Positions 6,858-18,400 of a DNA stretch of 31,962 bases are shown here, one piece after another. The DNA comes from a virus. Below the pieces are notes generated by a model that saw nothing but the letters and a program-made list of their open reading frames with translations, was not told the DNA's origin and ran no database searches. The stretch lies in IMG/VR virus record IMGVR_UViG_3300020471_000265, positions 1 through 31,962 of that record. The stretch is one strand, 5' to 3'. The position numbers and the translations under genes were made by a program. Each line of letters opens with the position of its first letter. Positions within the stretch are counted from its first letter, which is position 1.

Positions 6858-8751
6858 ACGTTCTAGGCCAAAGCCGCCACCAGATTATACGCCTCAGCGT
6901 AATGCAGCGAGGGACTCAACAATGCAGACGTATCAGCAGCAAGCTGATGCGTATAACGCTGCTGTTGCTGATTATAACCAAAAGATAACTAACGCCCAAA
7001 ATACCCTTTCTAATATTGGGGAAGGTTTGCGTGGAGCTAGTATCAGTAACATCTGGGACGACCCAACAACTGCTGATGTAAATGAAAACTATCTTATGCA
7101 GACGAACGCACAAGGTCTGACTTATGACGATAGATTAAGAAACGCAGCCCATACACTGCGTAATTTGCAGGCTCCTGAAAAACCTATTTTTAATCCTACT
7201 GTTACACCAACTCAGGGTGGGGTTGTTACATTAAATAATCTACCCACACTGAACGCCCTAAACTCAACTGATATTTCTGGGTTACAAAATCAGGTTGGTG
7301 GATACCGAAGTCAAATAGACCAGCTTTATGCTGATAGACAGGCTGAGGAAGACAGGGTTAGGGGAATCTATGGTCAGTACCTTGTAGACACAGCAAACTT
7401 CGATAACGATATTGACAGCTTTGGTATTAGTGATCTGTCTGGTATTAATCAGATGCAGAGAGACCTTAACACTATGCAAGCAGGTCAGTATGGAAATAGA
7501 AGCGTACTACTAAACCAGCTTGATCTTGATGGTGATGGGGTATACGGAAACGAAGAGCAAGGCGTTCAGGCAGATTTCAATCGCTGGAAAAACAGACTTG
7601 GCGATCTCCTAAGAGAAAGAGGGGAAGAGGAAACACGTATTAATGATTTCTCTAATCAGCTTTATGCCGACATCGACGCAGCCATGGGGACAGCAGGTGG
7701 ATTAGGCTACACCCAGACAGGTGAAATCGCGGCCCTAGAACAGCTTATTGCTCAGAAAGAAAGAGAAGCAAGACGATTTAGTTCTGAGTTAGGTTTTGAC
7801 TTTAGTGGTCAAACAGCAGAGCTAGGTGTATTAAAGGATCGTCTGGCGGCTTTAAGAGCAGAAGGCGCAGCAGAACAAAGCAGAGTTTCTGACTTTATAA
7901 GTGGTCAGAATCAGCAGTATCAAAATCTTTTTGATACAGCTATGAATACAGGTATCTACAGCAAGGCTGGTATTGATGCTCTGGAAACACAGCTTGGTGC
8001 TCTTAACTACGGTAGAGATAACTTCTCTGGTTGGGGTTACAGCCCTGGCAGCGTAGGCGGTTACTACGGTGGTCTTATTAATCCACAAATTCAAAACCTC
8101 AGAGAAAGAAGGAGTTCTGCATTAGATCAAATCCAAGCAGGTATTCAGGGCGCAACATCAGGTCTTGACGCAATTCCTTTGTATGACGAAGACGCTATTC
8201 GAGGAATGTACGATCAGGTAGATGCGGCTGCGGCTGGTCTGAATCGTTTCTCTGGAGGTAGAGCAGACACCATGGGTAGTGAAATTGCTACTCAGCGACA
8301 AGCTATTGATAGCAAGTTGCAAGAGCTTATGACCTACAGAAATCAGCTTGAGGAAGATGCTCAGGCAATGATGGAGCAAATTGAAAGTGCTGATTACTAC
8401 AGCCTAGAAGATTTAACTGATCCACAAGCTAGAGCGAAGCAAATGCAAAGTAACATTGATCTCTACAGAGCAAGACAAGCTATGGATGAGATTGAGTTAA
8501 TTATGGAGCAGCTTGCTGGTCAGAAGCAGAGGTTGGAACTTGACGCGGCAAACGTGGCGGCAAGAACAGCAAATGCTCAGGGACAGTTAAATATGGTTGA
8601 TGGTGTTCCTCAGTTCGGAAGCTCAATCATAATGCCTCAAGGAGCGCAGCAGTTCTATAACACCTTTGGAGATGACGAAGAGGAACAAGCATACACCGCG
8701 AGCAGATCACCATTTAGTAATTCGCTTAATGCAATAACTATCGGCGGTTAA
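6850..8751 (+). CDS. Coiled-coil internal virion-type protein with EF-hand-like loop
   Basis: I take the ATG at 6850, six bases after AGGAGA (6838-6843); an ATG at 6844 touches the ribosome binding site. The product is 633 residues: a Pro-rich N-terminus (RSRPKPPPDYTPQRN) followed by long Gln/Asn/Ala-rich helical and coiled-coil stretches with almost no hydrophobic segment. Residues 225-236 read DLDGDGVYGNEE, a canonical calcium-binding loop with Asp at 1, 3 and 5, Gly at 6 and Glu at 12. Position between tail fibre and further coiled-coil proteins suggests a virion protein ejected with DNA. The family was not recognised, and the calcium site is predicted from motif alone. Confidence 0.7.
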   Translation: MGRRSRPKPPPDYTPQRNAARDSTMQTYQQQADAYNAAVADYNQKITNAQNTLSNIGEGLRGASISNIWDDPTTADVNENYLMQTNAQGLTYDDRLRNAAHTLRNLQAPEKPIFNPTVTPTQGGVVTLNNLPTLNALNSTDISGLQNQVGGYRSQIDQLYADRQAEEDRVRGIYGQYLVDTANFDNDIDSFGISDLSGINQMQRDLNTMQAGQYGNRSVLLNQLDLDGDGVYGNEEQGVQADFNRWKNRLGDLLRERGEEETRINDFSNQLYADIDAAMGTAGGLGYTQTGEIAALEQLIAQKEREARRFSSELGFDFSGQTAELGVLKDRLAALRAEGAAEQSRVSDFISGQNQQYQNLFDTAMNTGIYSKAGIDALETQLGALNYGRDNFSGWGYSPGSVGGYYGGLINPQIQNLRERRSSALDQIQAGIQGATSGLDAIPLYDEDAIRGMYDQVDAAAAGLNRFSGGRADTMGSEIATQRQAIDSKLQELMTYRNQLEEDAQAMMEQIESADYYSLEDLTDPQARAKQMQSNIDLYRARQAMDEIELIMEQLAGQKQRLELDAANVAARTANAQGQLNMVDGVPQFGSSIIMPQGAQQFYNTFGDDEEEQAYTASRSPFSNSLNAITIGG

Positions 8752-8762
8752 GGAGGTATTGC

Positions 8763-10256
8763 ATGGCTTTTGGTGCAATAGTTGGAGGCGCATTAGGTCT
8801 AGCGGGTTCCGTATACGGAGCTAACGAGGCAGGTAGGCAAGCACAGGCAGACCGTGAGTATGCTATGTGGGAGGCTGAACAGGCCCGTAATCAAGCCGCC
8901 GCTGAAATGGCAATGACCGAACAGGATCGTAGAGATCGTCTGGAGGAAAATGCCTATCAACGTGTAATGAACGCAATGAACCGCACTATCGCGGGTCAGG
9001 AGCGTCAGTACCAGCTTGATGAATTAGCAGACTATAAGCGTACTCTTCTAGCAGAACGTGCGGAGGATATTCGCAGGCAAGTCATGGAAGACAGAAATGC
9101 TGCAAGACAAAGAGCATTTCAAATCCAAGAGATGCTAAAAAACCAAGAGCTTACGGCAGACGAAAGAAGGTTTGCTATAGATCAACTCGAAAGAGCACAG
9201 TCTATTGCTGAGGGTGAGCGAGAAGAAGAGTTAATTAGGTTCTACGAAGATCGTGCTGAGAAGCAGATAGAAAGAGACTTCTATCTTCAACAGATGCAAA
9301 TGGCTCGTGGCGACTTCCAAAGAGAACGTGAAGACGACTTCCAATTTAGACAAGACATCATGAACAGGATTGATCGTGTCGGTGGTGCTGTACAAGCAGC
9401 ATACGACGAATTGGATTATGTCCCACGCATGAGAACAATTAACCAGGAAGATATAGACGTAGAAGCTGCAAGACGAGAAGCTGCCTATGTTGGCGATGTG
9501 GATCGTGCGGCTAAGGTTGTTGCATCAATAAACGAAGCAGACCTTATACGTGGTGGTATAGACGTAAGTACTACTGGTACAGCCAGAAGAGGCCAAGTTG
9601 CTGCTCGTCTTGCAGGAGAGTATTCCGATGCAAGAGAAAGAGCTTACAACGAGGCTGTTGATTATATAGCTGGCAAGACAGGTGCTATTAACGCAACTAT
9701 ATCTGGATTGATGGATCAGCAAGACCAACGTCTTGCACAAGTGGCTGGTGTAGCTAACCAAGGCATGCAGTATCTAAGTGCAATTCCTGGCGTATCTTCA
9801 GCAACAGGCGCATACCAACTGTTGTCTGGTACACCTACTGGCATACTAGATAGAGGAATTTCCTCAGCCAACAATTACAGATCACCAGTAAACATTAACA
9901 CTGCTGTCTACGACAGGATTATGCCTGGTTCTGGTCTTGCAAGTTATATGAGACCAGGAACTACGGCAGACACCCAGGGCTTTAATATTAGGTCTGCTAT
10001 TTACAACCCATATATGGCCCAGTTGGGTACAAATATGGTTGGCAATCCTATGGCCGCTTACACATCTAATGCTGCAAATGCTAATGCTCTTGCGAGAAGC
10101 ACGGCGGAAGCAGCAGCAAATGCAGGTCGTGCTGTTGGTCAAAGTTTTAATAAGTTTTACAACGACAGCTTATCGGGAGTACTAGACGATTGGGCAGCAG
10201 GTAAAGCAGAAAAAGCCCCAGAGGGTAGCTTCTGGAAATGGTTTGGGGATTCATAG
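8763..10256 (+). CDS. Internal virion-type protein with glycine-rich hydrophobic N-terminus
   Basis: The 497-residue protein starts after a strong AAGGAGGT. The N-terminus (AFGAIVGGALGLAGSVYG) is a short Gly-rich hydrophobic segment that could insert in membrane. From about 25 to 225 there is a very charged continuous coiled coil (repeated QAQADREYAMWEAEQARNQ, ERQYQLDELADYKR style). The C-terminal half is Ala/Gly/Asn-rich. This layout resembles podophage internal/ejection proteins of the T7 gp14 class, which enter the outer membrane during DNA entry. The class is inferred from architecture and gene order, not from sequence identity. The next gene begins with the base after its stop. Confidence 0.68.
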   Translation: MAFGAIVGGALGLAGSVYGANEAGRQAQADREYAMWEAEQARNQAAAEMAMTEQDRRDRLEENAYQRVMNAMNRTIAGQERQYQLDELADYKRTLLAERAEDIRRQVMEDRNAARQRAFQIQEMLKNQELTADERRFAIDQLERAQSIAEGEREEELIRFYEDRAEKQIERDFYLQQMQMARGDFQREREDDFQFRQDIMNRIDRVGGAVQAAYDELDYVPRMRTINQEDIDVEAARREAAYVGDVDRAAKVVASINEADLIRGGIDVSTTGTARRGQVAARLAGEYSDARERAYNEAVDYIAGKTGAINATISGLMDQQDQRLAQVAGVANQGMQYLSAIPGVSSATGAYQLLSGTPTGILDRGISSANNYRSPVNINTAVYDRIMPGSGLASYMRPGTTADTQGFNIRSAIYNPYMAQLGTNMVGNPMAAYTSNAANANALARSTAEAAANAGRAVGQSFNKFYNDSLSGVLDDWAAGKAEKAPEGSFWKWFGDS

Positions 10257-12350
10257 ATGTTTGGCAATATAAATATGTCCCAATTCGGGACGGGTTGGAA
10301 TCAAAGCCAAGAAAACATGGAGCGAAAGCGTGTTGAACTTGCTAAAGCCTTTGAGGAATTTAAGGCATCGAACCCCTATGCCACCGTCCAAGACTTTCAG
10401 TCATTTATTGATATGGCTTCGGGAGGAAGCAATTATGTTCGCGGAGGGGCTCCCTCTGCTGATGTACTCACGTCTCTCGCTGAAAGAAATAAGACGGAGT
10501 TTGACAAGAAACAAAGGATGGACAGAATAAACGAGCAATCAAAACTTGCTAGTCTTCGAGATCAGGTAACTCCATTATTCCAAAATGTTTTAATGTCTGG
10601 CAACAGAGAAGGTGTAGATCAGCGAATAGCCGATGCATATAAAGACAATAAAGAACTGGTTGATATGCTTGGTGGAAAAGATTTTCTCACTACATTTAAT
10701 CAAACAGCTTATGACAGAGGTATGTTTGACATAACCTCTAAAGCATTGCCAACAATTAAAAACATGATAGCCATGAGTGGCGGGAAAGTTGATAAAGATG
10801 CTATTTCTCGTGCCACAGGCATAAGTCCAGATTTGCTTGACGGTGCTATTAAACAAGCACAAGCAGCAATACAAAAAGAAAACGACACCTACTTTTTTAA
10901 TCAGCAAGCAGAGTTATCACGACAACTTGCAGAGCACATAAGTGATGGCGGTGATGCTCAAGAATGGCTTGATGGATTTAATAAAGAAGGAATTACTCAA
11001 TTAACTGAGTCTCAACAATCAGCCTTATTAAGTAGAGCCGAGGGTATTGAGGAAAAAAGGATAAACGATCTAAAAGAAGATGCTCAGGTTGATTTTAATA
11101 AGGTAATAGCAGGATTTAGAACCGATCAAGAAATAGATAAAGCCATGTATCGGATGGATCGTGTTCAACTGCGAGAATTATTAAAGAATAATATCATGCA
11201 GAGTGTAGTTCCAAGACGATTAAATGCATTGTACCCAGACGGTATTACAGATGCAGACCTTGATCGAATAATTGATACTGAGATAGCTGCAAGATCAACA
11301 GAGCAGCAGGCCGCGAATGAACTCAAAGCATCGGAAACACGCACAGCAGCCGTCAGTTTTGTAGATGACGACATGGAAGCAAGATCAAACGCATTTACAT
11401 CCAGCTTTACTGGTTCGAAGGTCGATCCAATTATCACTCAAGCTGCAAATGCCTTTGCTCAAAGGTACTACATGGATGGTGTTACCGAAACAATTCTTAC
11501 GCAGGCTTTTGCTGATTATGCCGAGAAGAATGATGGCAAATTAAATATGCAAGACATGATTAACTTTGCTGAAGGTGAGTTGAGAACACAGCATCCGAAC
11601 GTAATGAGCAAGCAAGATGCTAGAGCTATGAAGATTAACTCATATCAAGACACGCAAGGTATGTTTAAAGTTGAAACACTAGATCAATCTCTAGCAGGTG
11701 AGCAAGCCGCTATTCAGAGCTTTATTACCAGTGCCAACAGCGATCTCGATAACATAGCTAATAACCACGAAGAAACTTTCGCTAGTGCCAGAGATATGAT
11801 GACTGCCATTAACGAATTGGAAGCTCAGGTAATTAACGTCGCTAATGCAAGTAGGACAGAGCTAAATGCAAGACAAATGAACCTGAACAAGTGGAAGTTG
11901 CCTGGAACTAATTCAGACTTTAGAGGCTGGGCATCAGAGTGGGAGAAGTTGTCTGAGCCTCTCGCTCCATTGCAGCAACAACTACAAGAGCTTAAAGCTA
12001 TTGCACAAAATCGTCTTGACGCAGAAGCAGATGCAGAAGCCAAGAAGATGGCCTTCACAGGTAATAACAGAACCGCTATGAACAATATACTCGCTGGTGC
12101 TGAGATTGGCGAAGTCATAGAAATGAATGGACAGCTAATGCAAGTCGTTAGAGATAGGGGACAAGGAAGTAGAAACTCTGGCGGTAAGAAACTTGTACCT
12201 GTACCTGGGCCGACACGAAAGGAAACATTAGAGTATCTAGCTAATGGTCAGCTTGGCGACATAATCACGCATAACGGCATGGAATATGAGATCGTCCAAA
12301 ACACTGGTAGAGCAGCGCGAAATCAACCTACAAAGCTAGTACGTCGGTAA
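10257..12350 (+). CDS. Large coiled-coil internal virion-type protein
   Basis: The 697-residue protein starts at the base directly after the preceding TAG, with GGGGA seven bases before the ATG. It is mostly soluble and helical, rich in Gln, Asn, Asp and Ala, with a coiled coil around 540-600 (LAPLQQQLQELKAIAQNR, DAEADAEAKKMA). Near the C-terminus two similar short phrases occur: GAEIGEVIEMNGQLMQVVRD and NGQLGDIITHNGMEYEIVQN. They look like a duplicated roughly 30-residue beta module. Order and size fit a T7 gp15-like ejection protein, placed just before the giant gp16-position protein. No enzyme motif was seen. Confidence 0.68.
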   Translation: MFGNINMSQFGTGWNQSQENMERKRVELAKAFEEFKASNPYATVQDFQSFIDMASGGSNYVRGGAPSADVLTSLAERNKTEFDKKQRMDRINEQSKLASLRDQVTPLFQNVLMSGNREGVDQRIADAYKDNKELVDMLGGKDFLTTFNQTAYDRGMFDITSKALPTIKNMIAMSGGKVDKDAISRATGISPDLLDGAIKQAQAAIQKENDTYFFNQQAELSRQLAEHISDGGDAQEWLDGFNKEGITQLTESQQSALLSRAEGIEEKRINDLKEDAQVDFNKVIAGFRTDQEIDKAMYRMDRVQLRELLKNNIMQSVVPRRLNALYPDGITDADLDRIIDTEIAARSTEQQAANELKASETRTAAVSFVDDDMEARSNAFTSSFTGSKVDPIITQAANAFAQRYYMDGVTETILTQAFADYAEKNDGKLNMQDMINFAEGELRTQHPNVMSKQDARAMKINSYQDTQGMFKVETLDQSLAGEQAAIQSFITSANSDLDNIANNHEETFASARDMMTAINELEAQVINVANASRTELNARQMNLNKWKLPGTNSDFRGWASEWEKLSEPLAPLQQQLQELKAIAQNRLDAEADAEAKKMAFTGNNRTAMNNILAGAEIGEVIEMNGQLMQVVRDRGQGSRNSGGKKLVPVPGPTRKETLEYLANGQLGDIITHNGMEYEIVQNTGRAARNQPTKLVRR

Positions 12351-12383
12351 GGACGACAGCACACCCATACATTAGGTAAATTA

Positions 12384-12406
12384 TCTCCAGAAGCGGAAAC
12401 TGGAGA
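12384..12406 (+). promoter_or_regulatory. Hairpin covering the ribosome binding site of the giant gene
   Basis: A perfect seven-base-pair stem TCTCCAG/CTGGAGA (12384-12390, 12400-12406) with a nine-base loop lies nine bases before the ATG at 12416. GGAG (12402-12405), the only good ribosome binding site, is in the 3' arm. When folded, the stem would hide it and lower initiation. There is no T run, so it is not a terminator. Confidence 0.5.
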
Positions 12407-12415
12407 ACCGTACTA

Positions 12416-15400
12416 ATGTCTGATAAATATGGATACAAGTCTGTACTGCCCTCGGCGCAATCATCATCGCCATTTGATACAGATTACCTTGATGATATTG
12501 ATGGCAAAACTGCCCTTCAAGACCCTAGAGTTCTAAACGACCTAAGAAAGTATTATTACGAGCTAGGACACGACACCACCCAGATGTCTGACGAAGACTT
12601 GGTGGATGAGTTCTACTCAGATAAGACGTGGGGTCTGCTTAATACAATATCAGCAGGTAAACGTGCCTACGAGACTATGACCGCATCTCCTGAGCAACAG
12701 GAACGTATGCGTCGTCTTGATGGATTGTACGAAAAACTCCCTAGCTTCTGGCAAGAAGGTGGTCGAGGCGCAATGTCTGCTATCGCAGACGGAACACTCG
12801 CTGTTATTGCCGACCCAATTAACTTAATCCCTGGTGGTAAAGCTCTGCAAGCTGGTGCTAACGCAGCAAGAATAGGCGGTAAGTCTATTGGTCTTGGAAG
12901 AGCAGGTTGGGAAGGAGCTAAGACAGGTGCTAAATACGAAGCTGGTATAGGTGCTGCACAGAATACTTTAATGGGTGTGGCTGACCAGACAAGAGACATT
13001 AATCTTGGATACCGTGATGAATATTCTCAACTTGGATTACTGGGCGATGCCACTGTTGGCGGTGTTGTGGGTGGTGCTGTTGGTGCTGGCATTGGTGCTG
13101 GCGCAGGTATGTACGGTAGGCGTACAGGTCTTCAGCAACGTATGGGCGCACGTTACCTCGGCAAGACGGAAGACGAAATAGCAGAAATGACCTTCCGCGA
13201 AGCGGAAGAAATGAAAAAGAAAGCTGGATTTGACCCAGAAACAGGTACGTTCAGGGGAGAAAAAGGATCAGAAAAGACTCCAGAAGAGGTAGATGAAGCA
13301 CCTTTGTCTGCTGAGGAGACACTTAGCCCAGACGAATTAAAAATTATCGAGAATGAAGCTGCCCTGGATGCAGAGATCAGGGCTCTCGAAGAGGCTGAGA
13401 CAAGCGCAAGAGTTGACGAGCTTGATGATGAAGTAATTCTTGATCTGCAAGATCGTATTACCAAGCTAAACGAAATCAAAAACTTTGGTCGTCGTCTTCA
13501 GACAGAAAAAGAAGAGATCGACGAGTTAATATCTAACGTCGGAGCAGATAACGCAGAGGCTATAAAGCGTAGAGACGCTTTCACAAAAGCCGCATCAGAC
13601 TACAGATATGCAATAGCTAACATTGACGACAGTGAAAAACTCACTGCGGCTGTTGATCGTATTATTGAGGGTCTTAAAAGACCAGATGTAGACGCGGAAG
13701 CACCAGAAGCTCCCACAGCACCAGAGGCTACTGGCGGTGAACCACCAGCAGGAGCCGCTGCCGCCCCAGAACCTACAGTAAAGACCGAAACTCCAACGCT
13801 AGAAGAACCAGTTGCAGGGGGAGATACTACGCCTGTTACACCGTCTGATGCTCCCCCTGTGCCAGAGGTTCAGACAGAAGTAGCTATTCCTTATAGAAAC
13901 AAAAATCAGGAAACACAGATCAAGACAATTCTCAGTGACAACGGTCTTACTGAGTCTGACCTTGATGCAATACTTAGGAATCCAGATAACGACGTTGTTA
14001 TTACTAGCAAGGACGGCAAGCTCACACAGAAAAACATTCAGCAGCTAAAGGATAATATAGCTTTAAAGCAGGCTGACAGTGATGCTCCTCCCCAGCTAGA
14101 CACAACACCACCTGAAGCACCAAAGTTAAAGTCGGAGCTTCGTGGTCTTGCAATAGCCAATGGCGTTGATCCCAAGACATTAACACCCAGTGGACGTGCT
14201 AAGTCCATAAGTAAGGCTCGTGTCCAAAAAGCTATAGACGAGGCCGAGGGTGAGTCGGAATATACTTCCCAGGTTAAAACTGAACTAGACGAAATCCTAG
14301 ATTTAATAGGCCCAGACGAAACAGACCCAACGGTTGTTCAAAGGGCAATCAGGTCTATGGCAAGTGCATCTGGCTACAAAAGTGATGCCGATGATTTAAT
14401 TGCTTTGTATGACCATGGCTACTCAAGTGTTGTTCGTAACGAGAGTATTGTTAAACCTCTCACCAAGACAGAACAGAAGAAAATAAAAACCTTAGCCCGT
14501 GCTATGAAGAAGCGTCCAGAGTTCGCAGAAACTCCCATGGACGTTATGGAAACACTAGCAAGACAAGAGATCATTGCACAAAGGTCGATAGACAAGACAC
14601 CTGTGCGTGGCACAGGTGAGGCTATTGCAGACGCATCAAAGTTTACGACTGCTGGAAGATCGGCGTCTACTGGAAAAATCCAAGGGTTCCTCAAGCGAGG
14701 CACTAGGATTAAGAAAGGCTCAGACTACACACTAACTGATGGTGTGAAAGTAGGACGAGCACAGTTTGGTTTTGAAGCTGCACTTATCAAGGCGCGATCT
14801 GGCGGTGTTGATATTGTTGAATACATAACACTTGGCCCAGAAAAGATTATGACCAGAAATGGTTATGTTGATGTGCCAAAAGGAACCGTTGCGTTTGCCG
14901 ATGGCGTGTCTGGCAGGCCGTTTGACAGCATGGAGTTTGCTCTTGAGTTCAGGAATGGTGGCAAGCCTAAGAGGGCTGTGGCCGCTCAAGCTGCTGAAGT
15001 TCCAGTAAGTAGAGGTGCAGAAGAGGCAGAAGGTCTTACTAACCCTGACGCCATTAATCTAGCCGACTTACTAGAGAAATTTGGCGATGATCCTGAGACT
15101 CTTGTAAGAGTTTTAAAAGAAAGAGCTAGAACAGACAATACTCCAGCCAAGCCTAAACAGGAGATGCTTCCTGTTCAGCGTGGTAATAAGTATTTAATCA
15201 TTCGAAACAAAGAAAACCCTACAGATGTAAGGCTTATTGGGCGTTCGCAGATTGCTGCTGGTGCAGATATGTCTGCTCTTCTTGGTAAGAATGGCGATCC
15301 AGCTAAGTGGGAAGCTAGGTATCTCCCTGAAGAAAACTACACCCAGAGAAAAACCAAACTACAACAGCTATTCGATCAGCTTCCTGAAGAACCTGAAGGT

Positions 15401-18400
15401 ACAGTAGCGGGAACTCGTCTTGAGGTTGGAAATCAATCTGGCCGAGGAGATCCAATAGCCTTCGAAGATATGGCTGATGTCAGGATAGACGCAGACAAAC
15501 TACAAGACGAAAGAATTGTAGAGGCGTTTGGTTATGTTAGGCGACCGATTACAAAAAATACATCGTTAATGGATGTGTATAAAGTTGCTCGCCAGCTAGA
15601 CATGAGCACAAACTGGTTTAGAAACGGCGAGTATGCAGACGCACACATCAAAAGGCTAGAGGCTATCTATTCCTACATTGATGAGGTGGCCCCAAACGGA
15701 TTTATCAATAACCAGACAACTAGGGCTCAATCTGTTGCAGATGTTAGGGATGTATTCTCTAAGTATTCTAAAGAAGAGATTGAGAACGCTGTTGATTTTA
15801 TTGAGAGGTTGGGTGGCGATCAAACCATTGGCCCGAAATTCAGAGAAAGTATTAGTGGTAACTACCAAGAAACTAATTTCAAAAAAGATGGTGGTATATC
15901 TCAGCAAATTAAACTTGATGGACGCTCTGGATCATTTACTGACAGGACAACTACTCTTTATCATGAGGTAGCTCACTGGGCTTACGAACACATTCTTACT
16001 CCTAGAGATAAGTTAGAGTTCTGGCGCAGTATGAACAAATACTACGATCCTAAAACTGGAGCGTTAGATTTTGAAAGGCTGAAAACTGGTGTCTCTATAT
16101 ACGGTAGAGGCGGCGATAGGATGCCTGGAATTGCAGACGAAATAGTTGAAGTAGAAGGTGCTGCACGTGGTGATGGTTCTCTAATTGTTAATTCATTAGA
16201 CAGCCCACAAGAGTTCTTCGCTCAACAGTTTGAGGTATGGGCTACTCGACAAAGAAACATTGGTAACGATAGTTTCTGGTTAAAGATTACCAAGTACGTC
16301 AAAGGCATTATCAACAGGTATGCCCGTGATGTTGAGATTGATCCAGACCTAGAACATCTCTTTGCCAAGATATTGCCAGACGACCAGCGAGCTAAGTTTA
16401 AGCTAGGTGATGCTACTGATGCTAAGTCAAAACGTGGCCCACATATTATACGTCGGGCAGACGAGCTTAAATATATAAGACGAGAACTCGAAGACGCAAT
16501 AGATCGAGACAGTGCAAGCGGAATTGTAAATGCAACCCGTGAACTCCTTGGTTATATGCTTTCTGTTGCGCCTCGATATTCAAAAGGTAAGCGAGCAGAC
16601 CTAGCCAAGAAAAAACTCAAGGCATCTTCAACTTTCAGTCCGTTTAACGGCATGAAAGGAAAGATACACAACCGCATCGACGAGTTATCTGGGATATTAG
16701 CTATCAACAGAAACTCCTTAGATGGCCTATCACCAGAGTCAGAAGGCATTGGTTCGTCTTACTGGGATGATGGTTTGTCTGAGGGTCTCGATGAGCAAGC
16801 TGCTGCCGACAAAATCATGGAGATATTTGCTCGTGGTGGTCTTGGAGACGAGGCTATTCCTCTCAACAATACGCTGGATGAAATGTACCAGGCACTTGAG
16901 ACTGCTTTTCAGGTTGCTGAAGGCGGGGCTATGCGGGGTTCTAAGCCAAATGTCACTGGCACTAACCCTAAAAGACCTACAAGAAGTAAGGCGGCTAAGA
17001 AAGCCAAGACGAGAAAAGCTAGAGAAGAAGCCGCGCTTGATGGTGATGCAGCACAAACAGCAAGAACTACGCCAAACAAGCGTAAGCGTGTAACTCGTGA
17101 TGACAATAAAGGTCTCGATCCAGACAGTGTAGGAAGCATACAAGACTTACCAATTACAGAATTGCGTAAGTTGTATGTTAAACACAGAGGCACTGATATG
17201 GGCGATCAGATCGCCATCCAGTTGCTACGCAAAGAAAAGTCAAAACCCCTCAAGTCAAGACTTGTTCCTGTTCCTAAATCTATAGGTCAAGCAGGTAAAG
17301 CAGACTTAGAGAATGGTTATCTTGATGCCTTAGAAAGTGGAAACCCAGAGTTAATAACTCAGTATATATCTGAGCTTAACAGGAGAGCACTCAACAAAGG
17401 CAAAAAGAGAGGCGATCCTACAAAGGTTCAGCCTAAATACCTGTCTTCCAAAGTAATCGAGCAAGAAGTCAGAGACATGGTTGGTCTTGCATCTAGCGAT
17501 GGAATACCTCCCTCTGCTCGTGCTGGAATACGTGACCTGTTGAGTTTCATTACTCATCGTGATCCAGAGGTACAAAACACCTCTCGTGTGATGACGTACA
17601 GGATGCTCAACCTACTCAACAAGACGACACGAGACTCTCTTGGCGAGACGAATATATTATCTGCCGATGATTTAGCCAGGGTAGCTAATGTCCAGCCTAG
17701 TGAAGTTGGCACGTCTGTCTTTGTTGATGTCAGAGGCCCAGAGTTTAAGAAGTACCGATCAGATATACGTCGTATGTCTATTGGTCTTACAAAAGGTAAG
17801 TCCTCTCCTTTCGATCTCATGCATGAGATAGGTCACATGGTTGTTAGGTCTGGTGTCTTGGAGCCAGGTGAGCGTGACGCAATCGTTGAGGCTTACACAC
17901 GAGCTAACAACAAGACGAAAGACCGTATCGAGAAGTTATATGCAGGGAAATATGCAGACCGTACAGACGAAGCAAGAGAAGACCTGTTAGCACAGGAGTG
18001 GTTCTCTGAGTCTTTGGCTGAGTACATGGCAGAACGTGTAGCAAAAGGCGACATATTAAAAGCCTCTACCACGGGAGATGTTTCATCTCTCAGGATGATG
18101 AACACATTCGAGCGAACGCTGGACAAGATGCTTGAGTATGTTGCTTACATGGTCAATGGACTGATCGGAAGGAATGATATTAAGCAGCAATTCAGGCGTC
18201 TTGTTCTCTTCGGAGATATGTTTGAGAAGCCAAGACCAAACGCCTTAGCTGATGTCGTGCGATCTGGCCCAGCAATACACCCAGACCTTGCCGCTGATGC
18301 TGTAAATGACTACATAATGGCGTCTCCTCGTGCCAAACGAGAGAAGATGCTTGAGTTTGTAGAGAATGGACTGAGCAGAAGTGGGGACGAAGTTGTTCCG

